A stretch of 6,729 nucleotides of DNA, from NCBI GenBank assembly GCA_902478945.1, contig CABSMX010000102.1, positions 1 through 6,729 of the forward strand, in the 5' to 3' direction. Every line of letters begins with the position of its first letter. Within the stretch, counting starts at the first letter, position 1. The translations under genes and the position numbers were made by a program. Below, piece after piece: positions 1-5,849 of the stretch. Source of the DNA: an uncultured Collinsella sp. (GTDB taxonomy: Bacteria; Actinomycetota; Coriobacteriia; Coriobacteriales; Coriobacteriaceae). The notes below the pieces were generated by a model that searched no databases, had not been told where the DNA came from, and saw only the letters and a list, made by a program, of their open reading frames with translations.

Positions 1-29
1 GTGGGCTCGGAGATGTGTATAAGAGACAG
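1..29 (+). other. Nextera (Tn5) read-2 adapter, not genomic
   Basis: The first 29 bases match the 3' part of the Illumina Nextera read-2 transposase adapter. Bases 11-29 are the 19-bp Tn5 mosaic end AGATGTGTATAAGAGACAG, preceded by GTGGGCTCGG. Genomic sequence begins at base 30. In frame 1 the adapter reads as a false start, MGSEMCIRDR, joined to the DnaJ fragment; the GTG at position 1 is not a real start codon. Confidence 0.98.
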
Positions 30-30
30 G

Positions 31-369
31 TACCTCGTGAGCGATATTTCGATTGCGCAGGCAGCGCTCGGCTGCGAGATCGAGGTCGAGGGCATTATGC
101 CCGATGAGGTCGTTAAGGTGACGGTCCCTGCCGGTACGCAGTACGGCGACACCGTGAGCGTTGACAACTACGGCATGCCCCGTATCGGCGGTGGCGGCTC
201 GCGTGGCCGTCTGATCGTTCAGCTGCGCGTGCTCGTCCCCACCAATCTCTCCAACAAGCAGCGCGAGCTGCTTCGTGCCTTTGCCGACGAGATGGGCGAT
301 GACGTCGCATCCGGTAAGAAGTCGGTGACCGATCGTATCAAGAGTGCCCTCGACGACATCCTCGATTAA
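31..369 (+). CDS. dnaJ: Chaperone protein DnaJ, C-terminal fragment
   Basis: This is the last 112 codons of a DnaJ (Hsp40) co-chaperone, which stimulates DnaK ATP hydrolysis and hands unfolded proteins to it in the cytoplasm. The visible part is the end of the substrate-binding C-terminal domain. It contains the family pattern IAQAALGCEIEV, then VPAGTQYGDTVSVDNYGMP, then LRVLVPTNLSNKQRELLRAF, followed by a short charged tail ending in DDILD. The J domain, Gly/Phe linker and zinc-finger repeats are missing because the contig starts inside the gene. The codon at 28-30 is a hybrid of adapter and genome, so the first trustworthy residue is the Tyr at 31-33. The TAA stop at 367-369 overlaps the Shine-Dalgarno sequence of mtaB, suggesting co-transcription. 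Family assignment is secure; which DnaJ paralogue it is cannot be told. Confidence 0.93.
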   Translation, partial: YLVSDISIAQAALGCEIEVEGIMPDEVVKVTVPAGTQYGDTVSVDNYGMPRIGGGGSRGRLIVQLRVLVPTNLSNKQRELLRAFADEMGDDVASGKKSVTDRIKSALDDILD

Positions 370-378
370 GGAGCTCGC

Positions 379-1671
379 GTGCTCGCACCTCATATCTCTG
401 TCGTCAACCTCGGCTGCCGCGTCAACCGGGTTGAGTCCGACCGTATCACTGCTGATCTAATGCGCCTGGGCTTTGCGATGGTGGAGCCTCAGGATGCTGA
501 GCTGATCGTCATTAACACCTGTGCCGTTACGGGCGAGGCCGAGGCCAAGACCCGTAAGGCCGTTCGCCATGCGCTGGCCTATCCAAACGAGCCCTATGTG
601 GTCGTGACCGGATGCGTAGTCAATCTGCACCCCGAGGAGCTGCTGGAGCTTTCGGACCGCGTGATCGCCGAGCCGTCCAAGATCGATGTCGCCGAACGCG
701 TCTGCGAGGTGTTGGGCGTTGAGTCCGATAACGTTCCCGCCTGCAGCGACGGCGAGGTTGTTGACGCACTCGGTCGCTCACGTCTGGGCGTGAAGATCCA
801 GGACGGCTGCAACCATCGTTGCACCTATTGTATTGTGTGGAAGGCCCGCGGCCCCGAGCGCTCCGTGCCGGTCGAGTCCGTGCTCGAGCAAGTTCGCGAG
901 GCTCAGGAGGCCGGCGTGCCCGAGGTAGTGCTGACGGGCGTGAACCTGGGCGCCTACGATGGCAAGAGCGCGACTGACGAACACGTCGAGATCGATGAGC
1001 TTCTCGAGGCTATCATGGAGCGCACGGCTATTCCGCATGTGCGCATTTCCTCGGTCGAGCCCATGGATATCTCCGAGCCCCTGCTTAAGGTCATGGCGCG
1101 CTATCCGCAGCGCATCGCCCCGTTTTTGCACCTGCCCGTGCAGTCCGGCTGCACAAGGACGCTGCATCGCATGGGCCGTCCCTATAGCGCCGAGGCCTTC
1201 GAGGAGACGGTGCGCATGATTCGCACCAACTTGCCTCAGGCGTCCCTTTCGTGCGATGTCATCGTCGGTTTTCCCGGCGAGACGGACGAGGAGTTTGAGG
1301 AGTCGCTGGCGCTGTGCCGCCGCGTGGGCTTTTCACGTATGCACGTGTTTCGCTACAGCAAGCGTCCCGGTACTCTTGCTGCCGACATGCCCGACCAGGT
1401 GCCGCCCGAGGTCATGGCCGAGCGTAGCCGTCTTATGCGAGCCGCGTCGCAGGAGCTTGCCATTGCCGACGCTCGCCGTCGCGTGGGCACCGTTGAGCGT
1501 GCCGTGCTCGAGTATGGCGACAACCTGACGCTTGGTTCGTTCCATCATGCCCGTCTAGACGATACCAGTGGACTCACAGCCCCGTGCCTGCTCGATGTTG
1601 CTATCATCGGAGTCGATGATTCCGGCTTGGTCCATGCACGCAGGGAGGTTCATGGAAGCCTCGAAGATTAG
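379..1671 (+). CDS. mtaB: tRNA (t6A37)-C2 methylthiotransferase MtaB
   Basis: This 430-residue radical-SAM enzyme adds a methylthio group to N6-threonylcarbamoyladenosine at position 37 of ANN-decoding tRNAs, which steadies codon-anticodon pairing. The N-terminal UPF0004 domain carries the three auxiliary [4Fe-4S] cysteines C13 (NLGCRVN), C48 (NTCAVT) and C79 (VTGC). The radical-SAM cluster is C144-C148-C151 (GCNHRCTYC). Further family motifs are LTGVNLGAYDG, HLPVQSGC (251-258) and IVGFPGE (295-301). Residues from about 366 form a TRAM-like tail, expected to bind tRNA. The NLGCRVN motif and length fit MtaB better than MiaB or RimO. The GTG start is supported by AAGGAG at 368-373 with a 5-nt spacer, and a same-frame stop at 367-369 excludes an earlier start. 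The 3' end overlaps phoH by 20 nt. After the cluster the sequence is CIVWKARG, with Trp where MTTases often have Pro. Confidence 0.95.
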   Translation: MLAPHISVVNLGCRVNRVESDRITADLMRLGFAMVEPQDAELIVINTCAVTGEAEAKTRKAVRHALAYPNEPYVVVTGCVVNLHPEELLELSDRVIAEPSKIDVAERVCEVLGVESDNVPACSDGEVVDALGRSRLGVKIQDGCNHRCTYCIVWKARGPERSVPVESVLEQVREAQEAGVPEVVLTGVNLGAYDGKSATDEHVEIDELLEAIMERTAIPHVRISSVEPMDISEPLLKVMARYPQRIAPFLHLPVQSGCTRTLHRMGRPYSAEAFEETVRMIRTNLPQASLSCDVIVGFPGETDEEFEESLALCRRVGFSRMHVFRYSKRPGTLAADMPDQVPPEVMAERSRLMRAASQELAIADARRRVGTVERAVLEYGDNLTLGSFHHARLDDTSGLTAPCLLDVAIIGVDDSGLVHARREVHGSLED

Positions 1672-2638
1672 ACTTACCGTTCCCGAGGGTATTGACCCCT
1701 CGCGCGTTTTGGGTGCCGGCGACGGCGTCCTTCGTGCGCTGGAGAGCTTGGTTTGCGCCCACGTGGTCGCCCGTGGCGACAGTATCGCCGTGAGCGGTGA
1801 CCCGGACGAGGTCGAGCTCGTGGCGCGCTTTTTCGAGCACGCTTTTCGCGAGGCGGCCGCCGGACGCACGCTGTCTGCCGACGATGTCTCTCGCTGCCTT
1901 GCCGTTTTGCGCGACGGTGAGCATGAGGCTACATCGCTTCGCGATGATGTGCTGCTTTCGTATCGCGGCCGTGCCATTCGTCCCAAAACGCTCGGCCAAA
2001 AGCGCTATGTAGATGCCATCCGCTCGCATACCATCACGTTTGGTCTAGGTCCTGCCGGTACCGGTAAGACCTATCTGGCCATGGCGCTCGCCGTTGCCGC
2101 GCTCAAGCGTCACGAGGTGGGCCGTCTGATCTTGACGCGTCCGGTTGTCGAGGCGGGGGAGAACCTGGGCTTTTTGCCCGGTACCCTCGAGGAAAAGATC
2201 GACCCCTACATGCGTCCGCTCTACGACGCCCTTTTTGACATGATGGATCGCGAGCGCACCGATGAGCTCATGGAGCGCGGCGTGATCGAGATCGCCCCGC
2301 TTGCCTACATGCGCGGCCGCACGCTGAGCGATGCCTTCGTGGTGCTCGATGAGGCGCAAAATACCACGCCCGAGCAGATGAAGATGTTCCTGACGCGCCT
2401 GGGCTTTAACTCCAAGTTTGTGATTACCGGCGACCTGAGTCAGCGCGACCTGGTGGGTCGTCGCGGCGGTCTTGCCGACGTCGAGCAGATTTTAGGCCGT
2501 GTCGACGATGTCGCATTTTCTCACCTCGAGCGTGCCGACGTGGTGCGCCATGCCTTGGTGGGGCGTATCGTCGAGGCATACGATGCTTATGAAGATGTGC
2601 GCGAGAAACGCGTGCACGACCGAAAGGAGTCCCGTTGA
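1652..2638 (+). CDS. phoH: PhoH family NTPase
   Basis: A 328-residue cytoplasmic P-loop NTPase of the PhoH family. Walker A is GPAGTGKT at residues 133-140 (K139, T140) and Walker B is FVVLDEAQ with D233-E234. The following NTTPEQMKMFLTRLGFNSK and ITGDLSQRDL are typical PhoH/superfamily-1-like motifs. The N-terminal part of about 115 residues is less conserved. Its exact role is unsettled; habitual pairing with ybeY and RNA-helicase-like motifs point to RNA metabolism, which is inference. I chose ATG 1652 because GGAGG lies at 1644-1648 and the length then fits the family, although the 3-nt spacer is short. In-frame alternatives upstream are GTG 1568, ATG 1616 and ATG 1634, all inside mtaB. 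With the chosen start the gene overlaps mtaB by 20 nt. It is the only gene here not in frame 1. Its TGA stop overlaps the ybeY start. Confidence 0.93.
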   Translation: MEASKIRLTVPEGIDPSRVLGAGDGVLRALESLVCAHVVARGDSIAVSGDPDEVELVARFFEHAFREAAAGRTLSADDVSRCLAVLRDGEHEATSLRDDVLLSYRGRAIRPKTLGQKRYVDAIRSHTITFGLGPAGTGKTYLAMALAVAALKRHEVGRLILTRPVVEAGENLGFLPGTLEEKIDPYMRPLYDALFDMMDRERTDELMERGVIEIAPLAYMRGRTLSDAFVVLDEAQNTTPEQMKMFLTRLGFNSKFVITGDLSQRDLVGRRGGLADVEQILGRVDDVAFSHLERADVVRHALVGRIVEAYDAYEDVREKRVHDRKESR

Positions 2639-3144
2639 GTGTATTGATCAGCAACGATGCCGAGCTCGATACGCTGCTCGACGCGCAGGAGGTAGAGCAC
2701 ATCTGCGAGGTCGTGCTTGCCGCCGAGGGCGTTGAGCGTGAAGTCGAGATTTCCCTTTCATATGTCGATGAGGACGAGATGCACGAGCTCAACCACGAGT
2801 GGCGCGGTATCGACCGTACCACCGATGTCCTCTCGTTTGAGTGCGACTCGGCCTTTAACGAGGATATTCCCGCCGACGAGACGCTCGAGCTCGGCGATAT
2901 TATCCTGGCCCCGGAGGTCATTGCCCGTCAGGCCCCCGGCTTTGGTAATGGGCCTGCCGACGAGTGCCGCCTGATGCTCGTGCATGGCATGCTGCACCTG
3001 CTGGGGTATGACCATATCGAGGACGACGAGGCCGAGGTCATGGAGGCCCGCGAGGACGCCATCTTGCGCGATCTGGCGCTCGAGCGCGGCGAGGACCCCA
3101 AGCTGGTCCACGTCGGCCCCATCACCAACCACGCCCACGACTAG
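2635..3144 (+). CDS. ybeY: Endoribonuclease YbeY (16S rRNA maturation)
   Basis: A 169-residue zinc-dependent endoribonuclease of the UPF0054/YbeY family, needed for 16S rRNA 3'-end maturation and ribosome quality control. The diagnostic metal site HGMLHLLGYDH is present with H117, H121 and H127. The upstream family motif RGIDRTTDVLSFE is also clear, followed by LGDIILAPEV. Length is normal (150-170). The start is TTG at 2635: AAAGGAG at 2623-2629 stands 5 nt before it, and TTG overlaps the phoH TGA stop as TTGA, a classic translational-coupling arrangement. The next in-frame ATG (2779, in DEDEMHEL) would remove nearly 50 N-terminal residues, so TTG is much better supported. In E. coli YbeY works with Era and ribosomal proteins; era lies two genes downstream here, consistent with a shared job in 30S assembly. 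The C-terminus is Asp/His-rich and unremarkable. Confidence 0.95.
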   Translation: MSVLISNDAELDTLLDAQEVEHICEVVLAAEGVEREVEISLSYVDEDEMHELNHEWRGIDRTTDVLSFECDSAFNEDIPADETLELGDIILAPEVIARQAPGFGNGPADECRLMLVHGMLHLLGYDHIEDDEAEVMEAREDAILRDLALERGEDPKLVHVGPITNHAHD

Positions 3145-3153
3145 GAGCCGTCT

Positions 3154-3531
3154 ATGATTCCCGGATCGAACAAGGACCATCCGTCCTTCTTAAAGTCGTT
3201 CTCCTACGCCATGGAGGGCTTCGTCACCGCCGTCAAGACCGAGCGCAACATTAAGGTCATGCTCGTGGCGGGCGTGTGCACCGTCATTGCCGGCTGCATC
3301 GTGGGGCTCGACATTGCCGAGTGGGCCACGGTTATCATCTGCTGTGGCTTGGTGATTCACGGCGAGCTGTGCAACACCGCCATGGAGGCGATTGTCGATC
3401 TGGCGACCCAGGAGCTCCATCCGCTGGCAAAGCGTGCGAAGGATATCGCCGCCGCCTCCGTATACGTTCTTTCCATCACCGCCGCGATTGTGGGCTTGCT
3501 CGTATTTGCCCACGCGCTCGGCTTTATTTAG
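3154..3531 (+). CDS. dgkA: Diacylglycerol/undecaprenol kinase family membrane protein
   Basis: A 125-residue small integral-membrane lipid kinase of the DgkA/UndK family. It phosphorylates diacylglycerol or, as usual in Gram-positives, undecaprenol, feeding the carrier lipid for cell-wall synthesis. Signature residues are visible: KTERN (28-32), then GELCNTAMEAIVDL with E71, N74 and E78, then HPLAKRAKD (89-97). These match the catalytic Glu/Asn/Glu and Asp positions of E. coli DgkA (from memory). Three hydrophobic helices are apparent, about 34-52, 55-70 and 98-122, with an amphipathic N-terminal stretch. AGGAG at 3143-3147 overlaps the ybeY stop and sits 6 nt before the ATG. Gap to ybeY is 9 nt and to era 12 nt, so it is an operon member. 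Substrate cannot be decided from sequence; position between ybeY and era is standard for the Gram-positive undecaprenol kinase. Confidence 0.9.
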   Translation: MIPGSNKDHPSFLKSFSYAMEGFVTAVKTERNIKVMLVAGVCTVIAGCIVGLDIAEWATVIICCGLVIHGELCNTAMEAIVDLATQELHPLAKRAKDIAAASVYVLSITAAIVGLLVFAHALGFI

Positions 3532-3543
3532 AAAGGGATTTTC

Positions 3544-4620
3544 ATGTCCGACAATATGCAGCCTATCGATGAAACTCTGGACGACGAGTCCCTGGATGCG
3601 GTGGATGCCGAAGCGGCCGAGGCATACGATGAGGTCGAGGAGTTCGACCCGTTTGAGGGCATGAGCGACGAGGAACTCGACGCCCTGTGCGACGAGGGCG
3701 ACAGCCTCGCGGGCTTTGGCGACGTTGAGCCTGGTTTCCGCAGCGGCTTCGTGGCGCTGGTCGGCCGCCCCAATGCCGGCAAGTCCACGCTGCTCAACGC
3801 CTGCTATGGCAAAAAGGTCGCCATCACCTCGCCGGTGGCCCAGACGACCCGCCGCCGCATGCGCGCCGTCGTCAACCGCCCCGGTTACCAGCTGGTCTTT
3901 GTCGATACCCCGGGTATCCACAAGCCCAAGGACGGCCTGGGGTCCGAGCTCAACAAGAGCGCGTTGTTCGAACTGAACGATGTCGATGTCGTCGCGTTTT
4001 TGATTGATGCCACCAAGCCGATCGGCAGGGGAGACGCCTGGGTTGCCGAGCGCGTCAAAAACGCCCGTTCCAAGAAGGTCCTGGTGCTCACCAAGGCCGA
4101 TGAGGCCGGCCCCGCACAGGTCATGGAGCAGCTTAAGGCCGCCCACGAGCTCATGGAATATGACGATGAGATCGTGACGTCGTCGGTCAAGAACTTCAAC
4201 GTCGATGCCTTCATTGAGACCGTTGCGCACTTTTTGCCCGAGGGTCCGCGTTGGTTCCCCGAGGGCATGGGTACCGACGCTTCCGACGAGACGCTCGTTG
4301 CCGAGTTTGTGCGCGAGAAGGTCTTGCGCCGCACCCGTGATGAGATCCCGCACTCCGTGGGCGTTATCTGTGACGCCCTCGAGCAGACTAAGAAGGTCCT
4401 GCGCGTGCACGCCACGATTTACGTCGAGCGCGAGGGGCAGAAGGGCATCATCATCGGCAAGGGCGGCGAAATGATTAAGCATATCGGCATCGATGCCCGT
4501 CGTGACCTTGAGCGTATCTTTGGCACGCAGGTCTTTTTGGAGCTGGACGTGAAGGTCAAGGCCGGCTGGCGCGACGACGAGGCCCAGATTCGCCGCTTTG
4601 GCTACAACGCCGAGGACTAA
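3544..4620 (+). CDS. era: GTPase Era with acidic N-terminal extension
   Basis: Era is an essential GTPase that binds the 3' end of 16S rRNA and checks 30S assembly. This copy has 358 residues, about 55-60 more than usual. Residues 1-65 contain about 25 Asp/Glu and no Lys, Arg or His, and precede the G domain. G-domain motifs are G1 GRPNAGKS (74-81), switch region SPVAQTTRRRM (96-106), G3 DTPG (121-124), G4 TKAD (183-186, Thr instead of the common Asn) and G5 around TSSVK (212-216). The C-terminal type-II KH domain has YVEREGQKGIIIGKGGEM with GKGG at 305-308, then KVKAGWRDD and RRFGY near the end. The ATG at 3544 has AAAGGGA at 3532-3538 with a 5-nt spacer. The in-frame ATG 3661 has no well-placed Shine-Dalgarno and would still leave 26 acidic-rich residues. 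Recombination gene recO follows after 15 nt. Confidence 0.95.
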   Translation: MSDNMQPIDETLDDESLDAVDAEAAEAYDEVEEFDPFEGMSDEELDALCDEGDSLAGFGDVEPGFRSGFVALVGRPNAGKSTLLNACYGKKVAITSPVAQTTRRRMRAVVNRPGYQLVFVDTPGIHKPKDGLGSELNKSALFELNDVDVVAFLIDATKPIGRGDAWVAERVKNARSKKVLVLTKADEAGPAQVMEQLKAAHELMEYDDEIVTSSVKNFNVDAFIETVAHFLPEGPRWFPEGMGTDASDETLVAEFVREKVLRRTRDEIPHSVGVICDALEQTKKVLRVHATIYVEREGQKGIIIGKGGEMIKHIGIDARRDLERIFGTQVFLELDVKVKAGWRDDEAQIRRFGYNAED

Positions 4621-4622
4621 GG

Positions 4623-4635
4623 GCGCGCGGCGCGC
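4623..4635 (+). promoter_or_regulatory. GC inverted repeat in era-recO gap
   Basis: GCGCGCGGCGCGC directly precedes the recO ATG. As RNA it can form a 5-bp G/C stem (4623-4627 with 4631-4635) and a 3-nt loop. It occupies the place where a ribosome binding site would be, and may restrain independent initiation of recO. A regulatory role is inference. Confidence 0.35.
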
Positions 4636-5385
4636 ATGGCAGGCTCCCGGATATATCGCACCAAGGTGCTCGTCCTCGACAAGACGAAGCTCAAAGAGAC
4701 GGACCTGATCCTTACGATGCTTGACGAGCGGGGTCGGCAGGTTCGTGCCGTGGCGAAGGGCGCCCGCAAACCCGGTGGGCGTCTGGCCGCGCGCTGCGAG
4801 CTGTTCTGTACCGTCGATATGCTGCTCGCGCATGGACGGTCGCTCGACGTGGTTTCCCAAGCCGAGCTTATGGAGGCGCCGCTCGGCGCTGCGCCCGATT
4901 ACGAGACGACCTGCGCCGCAAGCGCAATCGCCGAGGTCGCGCGCGTGTGCTCGTTCGAGGATGCTGAGGACCCGTTTACCTTTGCCATAACGCGGCGAGC
5001 GCTTGCCCTGGTGGGCAGCGGGCTCGACACGACACATATGGATTTACTTGTGGCGGCATATGTCTTTAAGCTGCTGTCGCACGTTGGCTATCGACCCGAT
5101 TTTTCGGCCTGCGTGCTGTGCGGAGACCCCATGCTGTCGTATTTTTCGCCCCAGGCCGGCGGTCTCATGTGCGGGTCGTGCGCGTCGAGCGTTCCTGGTG
5201 CCGAACTGGTGTCGACCGGCGAGGTCGCCTGGTTGCGCGCCCTCATGTCCATGACCTTCGACGAGCTTATGGATCAAAAGATTGACCCGCATACTGCGGC
5301 GTTTTTGCTCGGGCTTTCGCATGTCTGGGCGGCAAAACATACCGATCAGCGGCTCCGTGCGATGGAATTCATGTTGGGTCGGTGA
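4636..5385 (+). CDS. recO: DNA repair protein RecO
   Basis: A 249-residue RecFOR-pathway mediator: it binds single-stranded DNA and SSB, works with RecR, and loads RecA at gaps. The N-terminal 80 or so residues look like the OB-fold, with RTKVLVLDKTKLKETDLILTML and VRAVAKGARKP as the usual RecO opening. The helical C-terminal part carries a Cys4 zinc site, C159-x2-C162 (CVLC) and C179-x2-C182 (CGSC). Length is normal for the family. The ATG at 4636 fits the start of the conserved domain, but no good Shine-Dalgarno precedes it: the 15-nt gap after era is almost pure G/C and can form a small hairpin, so translation is probably coupled to era. era-recO adjacency is common. The gene is apparently the last of the upstream operon, since a 138-nt gap follows. 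Confidence 0.92.
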   Translation: MAGSRIYRTKVLVLDKTKLKETDLILTMLDERGRQVRAVAKGARKPGGRLAARCELFCTVDMLLAHGRSLDVVSQAELMEAPLGAAPDYETTCAASAIAEVARVCSFEDAEDPFTFAITRRALALVGSGLDTTHMDLLVAAYVFKLLSHVGYRPDFSACVLCGDPMLSYFSPQAGGLMCGSCASSVPGAELVSTGEVAWLRALMSMTFDELMDQKIDPHTAAFLLGLSHVWAAKHTDQRLRAMEFMLGR

Positions 5386-5409
5386 TGATGCGCAGGCACA
5401 GGCTGCTTG

Positions 5410-5418
5410 TGGTAACAT
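5410..5418 (+). promoter_or_regulatory. Possible extended -10 promoter for rpsO
   Basis: TGGTAACAT fits an extended -10 element (TGn followed by TAACAT, 4 of 6 matches to TATAAT). No good -35 hexamer lies 16-18 nt upstream. If used, transcription would start near 5425 and give a leader of about 100 nt. The call rests on the motif alone and is weak. Confidence 0.3.
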
Positions 5419-5477
5419 ACCGACCTGTTGGTACCTCGACCTTGGTTGCTCGCTCCACCGGCGGCTTCCCAGTCCGA

Positions 5478-5503
5478 GGCGAATTGAGTCGCCCGCGGGC
5501 GAC
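5478..5503 (+). promoter_or_regulatory. Alternative hairpins in rpsO leader
   Basis: GTCGCC (5488-5493) and GGCGAC (5498-5503) form a perfect 6-bp stem with a CGCG loop; the 16 bases 5488-5503 are a perfect palindrome. The same TCGCC segment (5489-5493) can instead pair with GGCGA at 5478-5482, leaving an ATTGAG loop. The two folds exclude each other. The structure ends 7 nt before the rpsO Shine-Dalgarno sequence. Pairing is seen directly; a switching role is inference. Confidence 0.5.
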
Positions 5504-5523
5504 GTAAAACGAAAGGTGAAACA

Positions 5524-5802
5524 ATGACTGTTTCCAAAGAGCGCAAGGCGGAGCTGACTGCCCAGTTCGGTAACACCCCGGTCGACACCGGCAACCCCAA
5601 GGTTCAGGTCGCCATCCTGAGCGAGCGCATCAAGGAGCTGACCGAGCACATGAAGTCCCACCAGAAGGACTTCCACACCCGTCGTGGTCTGCTCATGCTC
5701 GTCGGCCGTCGTCGTCGTCTTCTCTCCTACATCAAGAAGAACGACATCGTCGAGTACCGTGAGCTCATCAAGGCTCTGGGCATTCGCGACAACATCCAGT
5801 AA
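5524..5802 (+). CDS. rpsO: 30S ribosomal protein S15
   Basis: A 92-residue primary rRNA-binding protein of the small subunit; it binds the three-way junction of the 16S central domain and helps form bridge contacts with the 50S subunit. Family signatures are present throughout: DTGNPKVQVAIL (21-32), LTEHMKSHQKDFHTRRGLLMLVGRRRRLLSY (39-69; H42, D49 and R53-R54 are in the conserved rRNA-contact region) and a C-terminal YRELIKALGIR. The motif after DTG is NPK where SPE or STE is common. The C-terminus runs a few residues past the usual LGLR end (DNIQ), giving 92 rather than about 89 residues. The ATG has GAAAGG at 5511-5516, 7 nt upstream. Upstream hairpins could mediate feedback by S15 itself. 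A strong intrinsic terminator follows the stop, and pnp lies next, the classic rpsO-pnp arrangement. Confidence 0.98.
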   Translation: MTVSKERKAELTAQFGNTPVDTGNPKVQVAILSERIKELTEHMKSHQKDFHTRRGLLMLVGRRRRLLSYIKKNDIVEYRELIKALGIRDNIQ

Positions 5803-5817
5803 GGATTTGTACATGCT

Positions 5818-5849
5818 AAGAGCGTCCTGCGCAGCGGGGCGCTCTTTTT
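5818..5849 (+). terminator. Rho-independent terminator after rpsO
   Basis: The arm 5818-5830 (AAGAGCGTCCTGC) pairs with 5834-5846 (GCGGGGCGCTCTT), up to 13 bp including two G-U pairs, around a 3-nt GCA loop. A run of five T follows at 5845-5849. The core AGAGCG/CGCTCT next to the T-tract is perfect. It lies 15 nt after the rpsO stop and would end or reduce transcription before pnp. Confidence 0.88.

Larger units (their letters stand above)
5386..5523 (+). promoter_or_regulatory. recO-rpsO intergenic region (rpsO leader)
   Basis: This 138-nt gap has no open reading frame with a credible start. It holds a possible extended -10 promoter near 5410-5418, a short helix option pairing CCTCG 5434-5438 with CGAGG 5475-5479, two mutually exclusive hairpins at 5478-5503, and the rpsO Shine-Dalgarno sequence (GAAAGG, 5511-5516). 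No T-tract terminator for the upstream operon is visible, so read-through from recO into rpsO is possible. Autoregulation by S15 binding to its own leader is known in several bacteria; that this leader does so is inference. Confidence 0.5.

Noticed and set aside
826..855. MtaB Trp in CIVWKARG as a broken active site
   Set aside because: All three radical-SAM cysteines and the three auxiliary-cluster cysteines are intact and the rest of the family motifs are normal, so this looks like lineage variation rather than inactivation.
3190..5037. 615-codon open frame on the minus strand across dgkA, era and recO
   Set aside because: It is exactly codon-aligned with three sense genes that all lie in frame 1. 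In that phase its stops correspond to sense codons TTA, CTA and TCA, which this GC-rich genome avoids; the frame is bounded by TTA codons at 3190 and 5044. It shows no recognisable protein motif, while the sense genes are unmistakable.
5386..5420. Terminator after recO from the hairpin 5397-5411
   Set aside because: A 6-bp stem with a 3-nt loop can be drawn, but no T-tract follows; the next bases are GTAACATACC.
5484..5510. Promoter TTGAGT with TAAAAC just before rpsO
   Set aside because: The spacer is only 15 nt and transcription would start inside or next to the ribosome binding site. The bases are better explained by the leader hairpin and the Shine-Dalgarno region.
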